Below, one piece after another: positions 20,880-29,585 of a stretch of 64,000 nucleotides of DNA; position 1 is the stretch's first letter; every line of letters starts with the position of its first letter. Both the position numbers and the translations under genes were made by a program. The notes under the pieces were generated by a model. It worked only from the letters and a program-made list of their open reading frames with translations. It made no database searches and was not told the DNA's origin. This stretch comes from Coemansia sp. RSA 487. Taxonomy: Eukaryota > Kickxellomycota > Kickxellomycetes > Kickxellales > Kickxellaceae. The DNA is taken from positions 1 through 64,000 of the forward strand of contig JANBRJ010000002.1 in assembly GCA_027577595.1 (NCBI GenBank), in the 5' to 3' direction.

Positions 20880-22217
20880 ATGCCGCGCCTTACCGCCTCG
20901 CTATCTCCTGCCATGAACGCAGCCCCTACAAAGACCAACATCCCAGCCATTCCCAGAAAATCAGAAAACATGGACACGATCTTCTCGATTGTCAGCGCCG
21001 CCCAGTCGGCCCCTGCGTTTGCGCAGCCCGACGAAAGCCACCCCTACATCCTCCCGTCGTTTGCCGACAACTACGAGGCCTGGGCCTGCCCAGACACGCA
21101 ACTCCCTATCTTTGAGGACTGGATTGCGTCCGCCGCTACCCCGCCATCCACCGCCATTGCTTCGCCCAACATGGGCCAGAATGTCCTTTTCGCTACCAGC
21201 GCCGCGCCCCAGTTTTCGTTTGCTACCAGCTCCACCATGCCATCTCTTAGCCCACCATCGTCCAACCTGTCTGCCGGCAGCTCTCCGCTTCTGATCAACG
21301 ACATTGCCCTAAGCCTTGCGAGCACCACTACTGCTGTCACGACGCCTGCTGCCATGTCGCCCCAACAGCAAAGTTGCATGTTTTCTGGCGGTCTGACCGT
21401 TGCTGACTATGCCGCTGCGCTGTTCCCGGAGATTGCAGTTGGTCTATCAAGCGCGCTTGCCTCGCCAACAGCGGCACCGGAAATGCCGCCCAAGCGTTCT
21501 GCTTCGTTAGCGTCGCTGCAGCTGCCTTCGACTGCCGCTGCCGATGCGGTTGATTGGACTGCTGACATCTCCAGCCTCTTTGGCGGCGTGTCGCCATCGT
21601 CTGCCACGGAGCTGACGGCGATCAAGCAGAAAAAGGCTCATGTGGAAGCATCCAAGGCTGCTCGTGCTATCAAGGCTGCCACCAAGCCCAGAGCCAGCAA
21701 GCCCAAGGCCAAGACTGTCAAGGTCAGCGAGGCAACCGAGACTGAGCTCGATGGGCTTAGCGCCGAGGAGCAGCGCAAGCGTCGCGATAGCGAGTTCCTT
21801 GCATCACTGCCACAGCAGCTTGCACTGAAGCGCCGCCGCACATCCAACACCAAGCAAAAGGAGAAGATCCTTGCTGAGCTGATGAGCGGCGATGGCTCTG
21901 GCGGTGAGTCCCCAGAGCCTACTGAGGACACATGCGCTGACATGGTCGCGGAAGGCGAGGCCGATGAACAGTCCCTTGATGCAGCAGCGCTGAAGCGCAA
22001 GAAGAATACTGATGCGGCGCGCCGCTCACGTATGCGCAAGATCCTGCGCATCGAGACGCTCGAGACCCGCGTGTCTGAGTTGGAAACAGAGAACAGCAAT
22101 CTCTCACAGCTTGTTGCTGATATGGAGGCCGAGAGGGCAGTCATGGCGCAACGCATGGAGGAGTACGAGAGGCACCTTGGAGCTGAGGCGGGGACCAGGC
22201 CCTCGTTTATGTCCTAA
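20880..22217 (+). CDS. bZIP transcription activator, Gcn4/CPC1-like
   Basis: 445-residue single-exon activator of the Gcn4/CPC1/Atf4-type group, which induces amino-acid biosynthesis under starvation. The bZIP is C-terminal at about residues 365-435. The basic region reads KRKKNTDAARRSRMRK, close to the Gcn4 form with the invariant Asn and Arg, and is followed by leucine heptads (LETRVSELETEN onward). The rest is Ser/Ala/Pro-rich with acidic-aromatic patches such as WACPDTQLPIFEDW (about 70-83) and VDWTADISSLFGG, typical of activation domains. Start ATG 20880 follows an A-rich context. Two uORFs in the leader support translational control. Confidence 0.85.
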   Translation: MPRLTASLSPAMNAAPTKTNIPAIPRKSENMDTIFSIVSAAQSAPAFAQPDESHPYILPSFADNYEAWACPDTQLPIFEDWIASAATPPSTAIASPNMGQNVLFATSAAPQFSFATSSTMPSLSPPSSNLSAGSSPLLINDIALSLASTTTAVTTPAAMSPQQQSCMFSGGLTVADYAAALFPEIAVGLSSALASPTAAPEMPPKRSASLASLQLPSTAAADAVDWTADISSLFGGVSPSSATELTAIKQKKAHVEASKAARAIKAATKPRASKPKAKTVKVSEATETELDGLSAEEQRKRRDSEFLASLPQQLALKRRRTSNTKQKEKILAELMSGDGSGGESPEPTEDTCADMVAEGEADEQSLDAAALKRKKNTDAARRSRMRKILRIETLETRVSELETENSNLSQLVADMEAERAVMAQRMEEYERHLGAEAGTRPSFMS

Positions 22218-23048
22218 AGTGCCAAACATATTTCAATGCGGAACAGCCATCAAAACTAAAACAACACCCCCTTGCACGTTTTTCTCTGTTTATATTTTCC
22301 TTCCCCTTTCCTTAACTTTTTTAAATTTCGCATCTAATATACAATTGATCTTCAGATCTATTCACCCGAACCCGATTGTTTGGCTTTGGGGGGGGGGTTG
22401 TTGGGAGGAGGGGCAGTGATAGTGTTTTATTATCTGTGCAGGATGCGCAAAGCCACCAAACAACCAACCATATATCTCTATCCACCAGTCCGAATCGTAA
22501 GGGGCGCAGCTTTCCCAGCTCATCTTCGGTTTGGTTAGGAGAGTTGCGAGACAGAAGAGGCTTGAAAAGACACAAGCTGCCCAACATATGCAGTCTTTCC
22601 TTTGCTTGCCATGTCTCATTCTCCCTATTTTGGCAGGATTCTGGTGGCGCCCATCTTTCGATTTGGCCCACCAGCCGAAAAAGGATATATTCGATTCCTG
22701 CTCCAAGCACACTACAGTAGTGGCGATTTGCGAGTTACGATTTATAATGGTGCCCTTTGCACAGCAGAACGCCTGTCGTGTGCGGCGGCTGAGGCGGACA
22801 GAACTGTGACACCAGCCAGTGCGCCTAGTTTTTGCCTCCTTTCTTCTTTGTCAGAAATTCCCAGAACGCGTGTATAAAACCTCCCCCCGTCTGGCGCTTG
22901 CTCCTCTACTGCTTGCTACTTGCTGCTTGCCTCTTTCTCGTCCGCCCTTTCCTTTGTCCAAGATATATCGTCTTCTTTGGGTCTCTGTACACATCCCATC
23001 CATTTATCAACGCTGCTGTATTTTTTTTATTTTGCGATTATCTTGCCA
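22218..23048. other. 3' flank of bZIP gene and promoter/leader of a micro-ORF
   Basis: A nine-G run sits near 22388. From about 22860 a promoter-like segment appears: ACGCGT at 22866-22871, TATAAAA at 22873-22879, then about 170 nt of C/T-rich leader without any ATG up to 23049. No other gene is recognised. Confidence 0.5.
22873..22879 (+). promoter_or_regulatory. TATA box of the Cys-rich micro-ORF at 23049
   Basis: TATAAAA with an ACGCGT just upstream and a long pyrimidine-rich, ATG-free leader downstream. The first ATG after it opens the Cys-rich peptide. Confidence 0.55.
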
Positions 23049-23156
23049 ATGTGCACTTCGCCATCCAACGCAGAGCCACTTTTTGTGAGCTACGAGCGCC
23101 CTTGCGCATGCTACTTGTGCAAAATCGGCCACACATGCAACAGCGACATTATTTAA
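23049..23156 (+). CDS. Metallothionein-like Cys-rich micropeptide, 35 aa
   Basis: 35 codons, too short for most gene callers. The C-terminal half carries C-A-C-Y-L-C-K-I-G-H-T-C. Two other micro-ORFs in this window (31692-31769 and 51358-51453) have the aligned core C-T-C-P-L-C-K-x-G, so the three appear to be divergent paralogues. Five Cys in 35 residues, an early one at position 2 and four clustered. The ATG is the first after a TATA box 170 bp upstream. By composition it could bind Cu(I) or Zn(II) as a minimal metallothionein; no homology to a named family was tested, and function is inference. Confidence 0.55.
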   Translation: MCTSPSNAEPLFVSYERPCACYLCKIGHTCNSDII

Positions 23157-23410
23157 CCAACAGCCTGTGGAAGAAAAATGCTTTTCTTTCCTTTCATAGC
23201 AGAAGCTTTGTGAGGAAATTGAGATGGCGCATAAATAAGCTGCGGCTTACTAACAGAACAAACTTTCGCCTGTGCTTTTGATTCCTTTGGAATGTTCGCC
23301 ATCGGCGTTCTGTTCTTGGGCGTTGCGTGCTATACCGATATCTACAAAACAAGGGGATATGTAGGAGGATGTGAAACTGTAAATCGCGTTCCTTTCCACA
23401 TCTCACGAGC

Positions 23411-23452
23411 CCTCTGGTGCATCAACCTCTGGTACATCAGCCTCTGGTGCCC
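23411..23452. repeat. Imperfect 15-bp tandem repeat
   Basis: Three diverged copies of a CCTCTGGTRCATCAR unit. In one frame they would encode a Ser/Gly/Thr/Ala run, but no start codon precedes it. Confidence 0.6.
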
Positions 23453-25403
23453 TTCACTCCACCTGGTACATTAATAAAAAGCAACGAACTCCAGACAAAG
23501 GTGATTCTGTAGCTTTTCTCGCACTTTACAGCACCGATGTTTTAGTTTAAACTTGTATAATTCTAAAATAATATTTAAACTGAGGAAATATCAAAAACAG
23601 CCCTTCTGCATTTATAACTGGACAAGTGCACACTACATTGTCCGTCTTCCACTTTAAAGCACATGTAATACTCTGCGTATATTATTGTCATGTCCTTGTC
23701 AACAAAAAATGCCCTGGGTGTTATAGTGCTATGCGCCTTCAACGAGTGATTATTTTGAACATTTCTTGACTGCTAATGTATATACGTTTGCGCTAAAAAA
23801 TACGTCCATTTTAGCTGACATGTGCCAGAAACGAAAAAAGCAGAAATAGCCATGACTTGCTAGAACTTTCCAGCGTGTCTGATTCTCTTTTGCTTCTCAT
23901 TCAATTGCAAATTGATATGCCATGCACATTCATACCACATGAAGCTCGAATGTCAACAAGAGCGTTAGCGCGTGCCACAGTCTAATAGTTTCTTTTTATC
24001 TTGGAATTTGAACAACAGCACCGCTCTATTGGTCTAGGGCCTACCACCCTCGCATAGCCAAGTATATTTACGCACAAGTCAGGGGCCAGTCACGCAAATT
24101 TAGGTCGCCGATATCTGGATTAATATATATGCACAGATTTGAACTGCATTACTGTAATACAAGCATAAATAGTTTGGTTGACGCTTTTGCCTCCCATCAG
24201 CATAGCTTCACAGCAGCAGCCATAATATATATTTGCTGCTGGCTGAAAAAACGAACAATGGCCATTCGATATTGCCATTTTTTGCGCGAGTACAGGGAAG
24301 CAAAAAGGAACTCGGGGTTTGAGACCTTGCCATTTTTACCACAATCTGAATACCTTATTTCTCGCCTCCAAAACAACAGTCGCAGCCAGGCACACCCGCG
24401 CCATGAACGAAGAAGTGAAAGTGTGACACAGGTGAAAATCGCCTTTTTGGATGCTAGCAACAAAGGAGCGCAAGGTCCGCCGCTATTTGCACAGCCAGTG
24501 AGAGAACAAGCATATGGTACACTTCTTTCTTATTTCGGCAGGGCCTGAAGCTGAGTAAAAAAGACACCACCCCACGCTTACTCAACTCCTTTGTTTTGCA
24601 AGTTCTGATACAAGAACGAAGAAAGACAACAGCAGGCACTTTCACTTATCCATCCTCTCTTCTCCATAGTTGAGGAGAAGCGGCTTCGCCATTGTCCTTG
24701 TTTTATTTTCTTGTCTACTCAGCAATGCACCGAGTCACTTTTTTCCCGATTGTGAGACAGTTTGAAATAATAATAATATGCAAACTCAGCCAACACGCAC
24801 ATTGTTGCCACTGTTGCTTACTCCCCCATTCTTTTCTCGGTGCCAAGCACGGCCACCGCGTGCTTGCACGGGTCTAAACCACGCTGTCTTTGCTGCGTGT
24901 GTATCATGGGCTCTTTGGGCATAAATGTGCTTTTTCAAAAAGAGGCCGCTCATTTGCAAATCTTCACTGTTCTTGGTATATTTTTTTTACCTCACTGTGT
25001 GCTGACTGACCACCACCACTCTCACTCCGTATCGCACTGAAACAATAGTCTGTGAACAAAATCTACAAAAGCTTATATCCGACTCTACCGCCATATTCCG
25101 AGCTGTATTATAGCTTCTGAATTTTTTTTATAAAAAAGCGACAGCATCTCTCCCCAATCCATTTCCATCTCGTATCAGGTGTATCTATTTTCAATATTAT
25201 CTCGCTTGTTTAGACTTTGCCGACATTTCTGGTCTCATCTCATGGTTCTCTATCTGACTATCTGACTATAGCTCGAAGTCTATATAATATCCACTTTGCC
25301 GCCATTTCTTTTCTGTGTCTTTATCTTTTGCTTAGATTTTCTTTATCTGGTATTTAGCTATCTAAGCATTTATTATTATCACAACGAAGGTCTATATCAA
25401 CCC

Positions 25404-25415
25404 ATGCACTGGTAA
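25404..25415 (+). CDS. Minimal uORF (MHW) before the orphan gene
   Basis: ATG CAC TGG TAA ends 11 nt before the main ATG at 25427. A further 7-codon uORF lies at 25242-25265. Either would reduce translation if included in the transcript. Confidence 0.35.
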   Translation: MHW

Positions 25416-25426
25416 ACTATTTTTCA

Positions 25427-26056
25427 ATGTCTTCATATATCCATAAGGAGGTATCTCCCGCAAAGCAGACAAACACTCCTTTTATACCCCAAAGAAAGCG
25501 CCGGCACCATTCTCAAAAGCGTCGCCAAACAAGCTCTGGTTTGCAGAACCAGTGCCATATGCAAGGCCAACGACAGGACATTTCCGCCTTATCAATGATA
25601 TCCTCGCTGCCAACACCGCCAGCCGAGTCCTGTACCAATGATGCACAACCCCAGGACTTGGTTCCATTTATGCTGGCTGCCAACGCAGGCGTTCCGTTCC
25701 CTCACGACAAGCGTCCGCTGTCGAGCTATGCCGACAAGATCCGTGCCGCCAATGTTGCACTCGTACACAGCTGGGGGCGGTTCCTCACCGGCACTGCTGT
25801 CAGCGAGATCTGTGACGACGCTGCATTACTGAATGGACGGCGGGTCATCTCTATAATTGACTTGCCTGCAAACTTTTGCATGGCCCCGGCCGACGAGCTT
25901 ATATGCCCGAGTGACGATCCAACTCGGTTGATTGCTATTGTTTCTAACACCGGGCTTATCGTCGACGTTGGCATGTACAACTTTGACGGGTCAGTCTTCC
26001 ACAACGGATTCGTCATCGGCAGCAGCTACACGCTTATTAAAAACAAGCAAGAATAA
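25427..26056 (+). CDS. Orphan protein with basic N-terminus
   Basis: 209-residue protein that I do not recognise. Residues about 20-35 are strongly basic (RKRRHHSQKRRQ), compatible with a nuclear signal. A short SLPTPPAES stretch follows. The C-terminal 140 residues look folded, with alternating hydrophobic strands (RRVISIIDLPANF, TRLIAIVSNTGLIVDVGMYNFDG) and no membrane segment. It is single-exon. The frame is long, uses an ATG in reasonable context and has a promoter-like C/T-rich leader, so I believe it is coding. It converges on the next gene, with about 70 bp between stop codons. Confidence 0.6.
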   Translation: MSSYIHKEVSPAKQTNTPFIPQRKRRHHSQKRRQTSSGLQNQCHMQGQRQDISALSMISSLPTPPAESCTNDAQPQDLVPFMLAANAGVPFPHDKRPLSSYADKIRAANVALVHSWGRFLTGTAVSEICDDAALLNGRRVISIIDLPANFCMAPADELICPSDDPTRLIAIVSNTGLIVDVGMYNFDGSVFHNGFVIGSSYTLIKNKQE

Positions 26057-26125
26057 CCAGTACTGCAACCCACCCTCCTGCCTTTTGCCAAACGCACGAC
26101 CTCTGGCATCGACCTGGGCTGTATT

Positions 26126-27524
26126 TTAGACATATTTTAACATTGCATGCTGCATCATTCTCTCGTACTTGCATTTCCCGCACGTTCCAAATGCCGGGGG
26201 TTTGCCGCAGCAGCAGCAGCACCAATTTGCCTCACTCTCTGTGCCAGTGCCAGTGCCAGTGCCAGTGCCAGCGACGCCGCCAAAACGGGGCTGACCCATT
26301 GCGCCGCGATGCATTGTTGTTTGTTTGCTGGCCTCTGCTGTCCAGTCGCTAGGGCCTCCTCCGCCTTGACCACACTCTGGCTCGGCTGCAAAAAACTCTT
26401 CTGCCCTGCTTGTCCACAGCACCATAGCACCGACCACCGGCAGCACCGACAGACAGTAGTATAGCGCGTCGCTCGTATTTGCCATGCTGTGCATTGGCAG
26501 CGACATCCGCGCCAGCTCAAAGGAAGCCCATGCCAGCAGCAGAACAGTAGGCACCACAACCATCACTAGGCGATGCTCCACCAGCGGATGCGCAACCTTT
26601 GCGCCTGTCCGAACAGAGGACCCTGGCACGGTTGCGTGGTAGACAACAAGCATCGTCCCCAACAAGCACATTCCCAGGGACACTATTAGCGATACCGACA
26701 CTAGCCTGTATCCGCTTATTCGGCGCTCCTCCACCGAGTCAAATGCCAAGGGGAACCCAGCACACGTGCACACCAGGGCCGCAACAGTGTATCCAAGCCC
26801 CAGATGTATCAGAAACGTCCCAACCATCCCCTGACTTGCCACCTCGACCCTAATTCACGGTAAAAAAAAGGACAAAACAAGCGTTAGGAATCTGCAAGTC
26901 ATTGCACATCCATATATATGCTCGCGCGTTGTGCACTCCAATGTACAGCAAAATAAAGAAAAGCTGAAAGCTCTTCCTGTCCCAACGCGGCCATTTCAAA
27001 ACGACACTCTGTAAACATATTTCTTTAAAAAAACATCCAATTTGTTATGGCTTTTTTACAAAGCATTGTGTGTAGTATACACGTCAATACATCATAATCA
27101 AAGTGCATTTGGCAAACAGCGTTAAAAGCCTCTGAAGGAAAATGTTTGTTTTTCTTTTTCTTTTTCTTTTTTGAACTTACCATCTGGCCGCAAACGCAAG
27201 CAGCAACCCGACAAGAATGTACCCAGAACAGAGATGCAGGACCGTTTGCGTCTCGTACATCCGGAATGCGTCACTGTCGGTCCTGCCCATGGCTCCACGG
27301 AGTAGCAGCGAAATAAACATCAGCAGCGATGTTAGACTTGCCGCGCATACCCACAGCCTCCGTGTTTGCCGTGCCACCATCAGTACACGGACTGCTAGCA
27401 GCGGAAACAATGCGGACATCAAATATGCTATCCACCGCACCGGGCCATATTGTATCATCGGTGGTGGGTATTCGTTGCCCAGCGTGTAGCTGTAAACCAG
27501 CGTGGTGTTGGCCACATTCTCCAT
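26126..27524 (-). CDS. Polytopic membrane protein, possibly RTA1-like
   Basis: Exons 27524-27181 and 26849-26126 give 355 residues. Exon 1 holds about three hydrophobic helices after a short luminal-type N-terminus, and exon 2 about four more, so seven in all. Topology and the helix around ASFELARM resemble fungal RTA1-like lipid-exporter/stress proteins, but I see no decisive signature. The tail has a Gly-Thr run encoded by hexamer repeats, then CCCCCG and a CGKC pair, a possible palmitoylation or metal site. Removing the intron restores a Trp codon across the junction. Seven-helix receptors are an alternative reading. Confidence 0.55.
26241..26270 (-). repeat. Five hexamer repeats encoding Gly-Thr
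   Basis: GTGCCA repeated five times (plus strand) encodes an alternating Gly-Thr run in the tail of the polytopic membrane protein. Confidence 0.9.
26850..27180 (-). other. 331-nt intron of the membrane protein gene
   Basis: Donor GTAAGT, acceptor ATTAG, phase 2. It is the longest intron I can define in the window. Confidence 0.65.
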
Positions 27525-28039
27525 GTCTTTATTTGTTTATAATGAATGTATCAAATGAAGCTGCAAAATCGTAAATAGCGAAATTATACCCACTGCTGTA
27601 TATATTGAAGCAAAATAAAAAAGGAAGCAAGATCTATGTGTTCATTCCTTCTCTGCGATACATCCACAAAGTGAACAAGGGCTGCCAAATGTTGCAGCAT
27701 TTCCGTTTACTATTTTGCGCATATGGCAAATGTTACTTTCTTTATAAACCTAATAACTGCTCCATCGCAGAATATGCGGAATCTTCTCATCAGTATGCTA
27801 CTGTGCGCACAGTAGATTAAGAAGTGGTATACCTTGCCAAAACATCGCCTTCATTAGCCCATCACTCAGCAACAGACACGCTTACACTTGATTAAAATAG
27901 CCAAAAAAAAAGACATAAGTGGTTTGGAAAGATATAATGTGATTTTCAAAAAGTCCTAGCCATATATAACCAAAAAGATGTGCTAGACCGTAGAAAACAA
28001 GACATACACACTTGCAAGCACGTGTAAGACTGTCAAGCC
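27525..28039. other. Spacer between membrane-protein gene and RPS26
   Basis: AT-rich spacer holding the membrane-protein promoter and the RPS26 3' flank. Short frames lack ATG starts or domains. Nothing else seen. Confidence 0.45.
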
Positions 28040-28636
28040 TTAAGCCGATGCCTTGACGGGTGCAGTGACCTTCTTGCCATCCTATATATGTTTAAAACCC
28101 GTTGGTAAATGCAAATAAACAAACAAACGCATGCAATTTAGTCGACAGTGTGATTCTCGGCAATAGCCCTGTAGTCTTCGCCAGGGACCTACATTACGCA
28201 GGCAACGATCGCTGCACAAAAGAAATACTAACCTTGTTGAAGCGGGGGCGAGGAGGAGGAGTACGAATGCGGCGGTTCACGCGAGAACGCACAGCAACGG
28301 TCTTGTGGTGAATCGCACAGCCAACGCAGTAGTGGGCCTTCAGGTAGATCTTGGGAATGGCGTACGAATCGTAGACCGAAGCCTCGCTCATATCACGCAG
28401 GGCAGCAGCCTCGACCATAGGACGGATCTGGAAGCGCTTGATGGCCTTGTCCTTGGGACACGCCTGGTAGCAGTTATCGCAACGGATAAACTTGACGTGT
28501 CCGCGTCCCTTCTTGTTGCGTCCGTGGTTTCTGCGCTTGACGGTCTACACAGTCAAAAAAGGAAAGTTTCAAGAGGAAAAGTACAAGATCCACAGTTAAC
28601 AATAGTTCCCACAGCAAATTAAAAAACTACTTGCAT
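28040..28636 (-). CDS. RPS26: Small-subunit ribosomal protein eS26
   Basis: Three coding exons: 28636-28631 (only ATG CAA), 28544-28233 and 28081-28040, giving 119 residues. Exon 2 carries nearly the whole protein, including [17 protein letters not shown], the zinc-ligand pattern CDNCYQAC plus CVGC, and the conserved [19 protein letters not shown]. Exon 3 adds the Lys/Ala-rich tail. eS26 lies at the mRNA exit channel of the 40S subunit. Donors are GTAGTT and GTTAGT; acceptors are TGTAG and TATAG. The first exon is tiny; an ATG-containing short first exon is common in fungal ribosomal protein genes. The protein starts with one residue more than the usual MTKKRRN form. Confidence 0.88.
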
Positions 28637-29585
28637 TGATTGTTGTGGGCTTCAGCGGCTGCTGAACTTGGCTTTAGCAAAACGGGCGTAAAAAGGCAAT
28701 CAGCAGGCGTGGCAGAATGGGTCCACTCTTTGCAATTGCTGCCACCTCTGACTTTGTTCTTGTTACTGAGATTGGTTGCAAAGCTGGCGTTTCCATCTGA
28801 TTCACAAAAGCGATTGCTTGGCTCTGAAGCCAAAAAGGCGTTAGCTGCTGTGTCCATACAATAAGTAATACTATGCGTATTTCCAAATGTGTTAAATGAA
28901 GCTTAACGCCCAAATAGCTACTGCCAGAACCAGTCAATGGGTCGTGTAGAGTGAGTATTCCTGAAACAAAGATTTCGAAGGATAGTATCGCTCAAAAGGC
29001 AGATAATCCAATTCGAACTTTGCAAGTACGAAATTCTACGAGAATTTCAGAAATGGCAAATTGCCATTTGCAACTTGTACATGCGTCGAATGGATACGAT
29101 CTATTGCTGCAATAAGTATAATAATAATGATGATGGATGCGATGCAAAAACTCCGATCGTCTTCCTAGTCTATAATCCTCTCTGGTGCTTGTGCTGCTAC
29201 TGCTAGGTCATGTTAACGCCCAACGTGTAAAGGTGCTGAATCCATCGTCCGCGAAACCGGTTCTGCCCATTTGCCAAAGCCGTACTTTTAATGGATACGC
29301 ACCATTTTTATAACGAATTACTAGAAACTCAGTGGAAAAAAGGATGAACCCTTGGGGAGATATGATTTTTTGGTGTTTTGTTTTTAAGGCAATCACAGTG
29401 CTTGATCGCTATGTAATTTTTGATCACTGATTGCAAACAAGTGAGGGTTTTCACCCAAAAACAGCCATGACAATAACCAACAACTGTTTTACCAATTTCC
29501 CCCTTTTCTTGTGATTCATTTCAATTTCACATTGTCATTCTTATTGCAGTTCATCGTTACATGTGCGAATAAAATCTCACATACC
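28637..29585. other. Divergent promoter region, RPS26 and YqeH-like GTPase
   Basis: About 950 bp between divergent genes. I see no RNA gene or coding exon. A 74-codon frame opposite the RPS26 leader has no domain. Confidence 0.45.

Larger units (their letters stand above)
23157..25426. other. Gene-poor region with a short tandem repeat
   Basis: No supported gene. A degenerate 15-bp repeat (CCTCTGGTGCATCAA-like, three copies) lies at 23411-23452 inside a short frame lacking an ATG. A 139-codon frame at 24129 has no domain or codon signal. From about 25120 on, C/T-rich sequence with TATA-like words and small uORFs forms the promoter and leader of the gene at 25427. Confidence 0.4.

Noticed and set aside
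24129-24548. 139-codon plus-strand frame with an ATG and nearby TATA-like word
   Set aside because: No domain, mixed low-information composition, no splice or leader logic; likely chance in AT-moderate DNA.
24840-25040. Cys-rich word C-L-C-C-V-C in a short frame, resembling the micropeptide core
   Set aside because: No ATG in frame before it, and the Lys-x-Gly part of the motif is absent.
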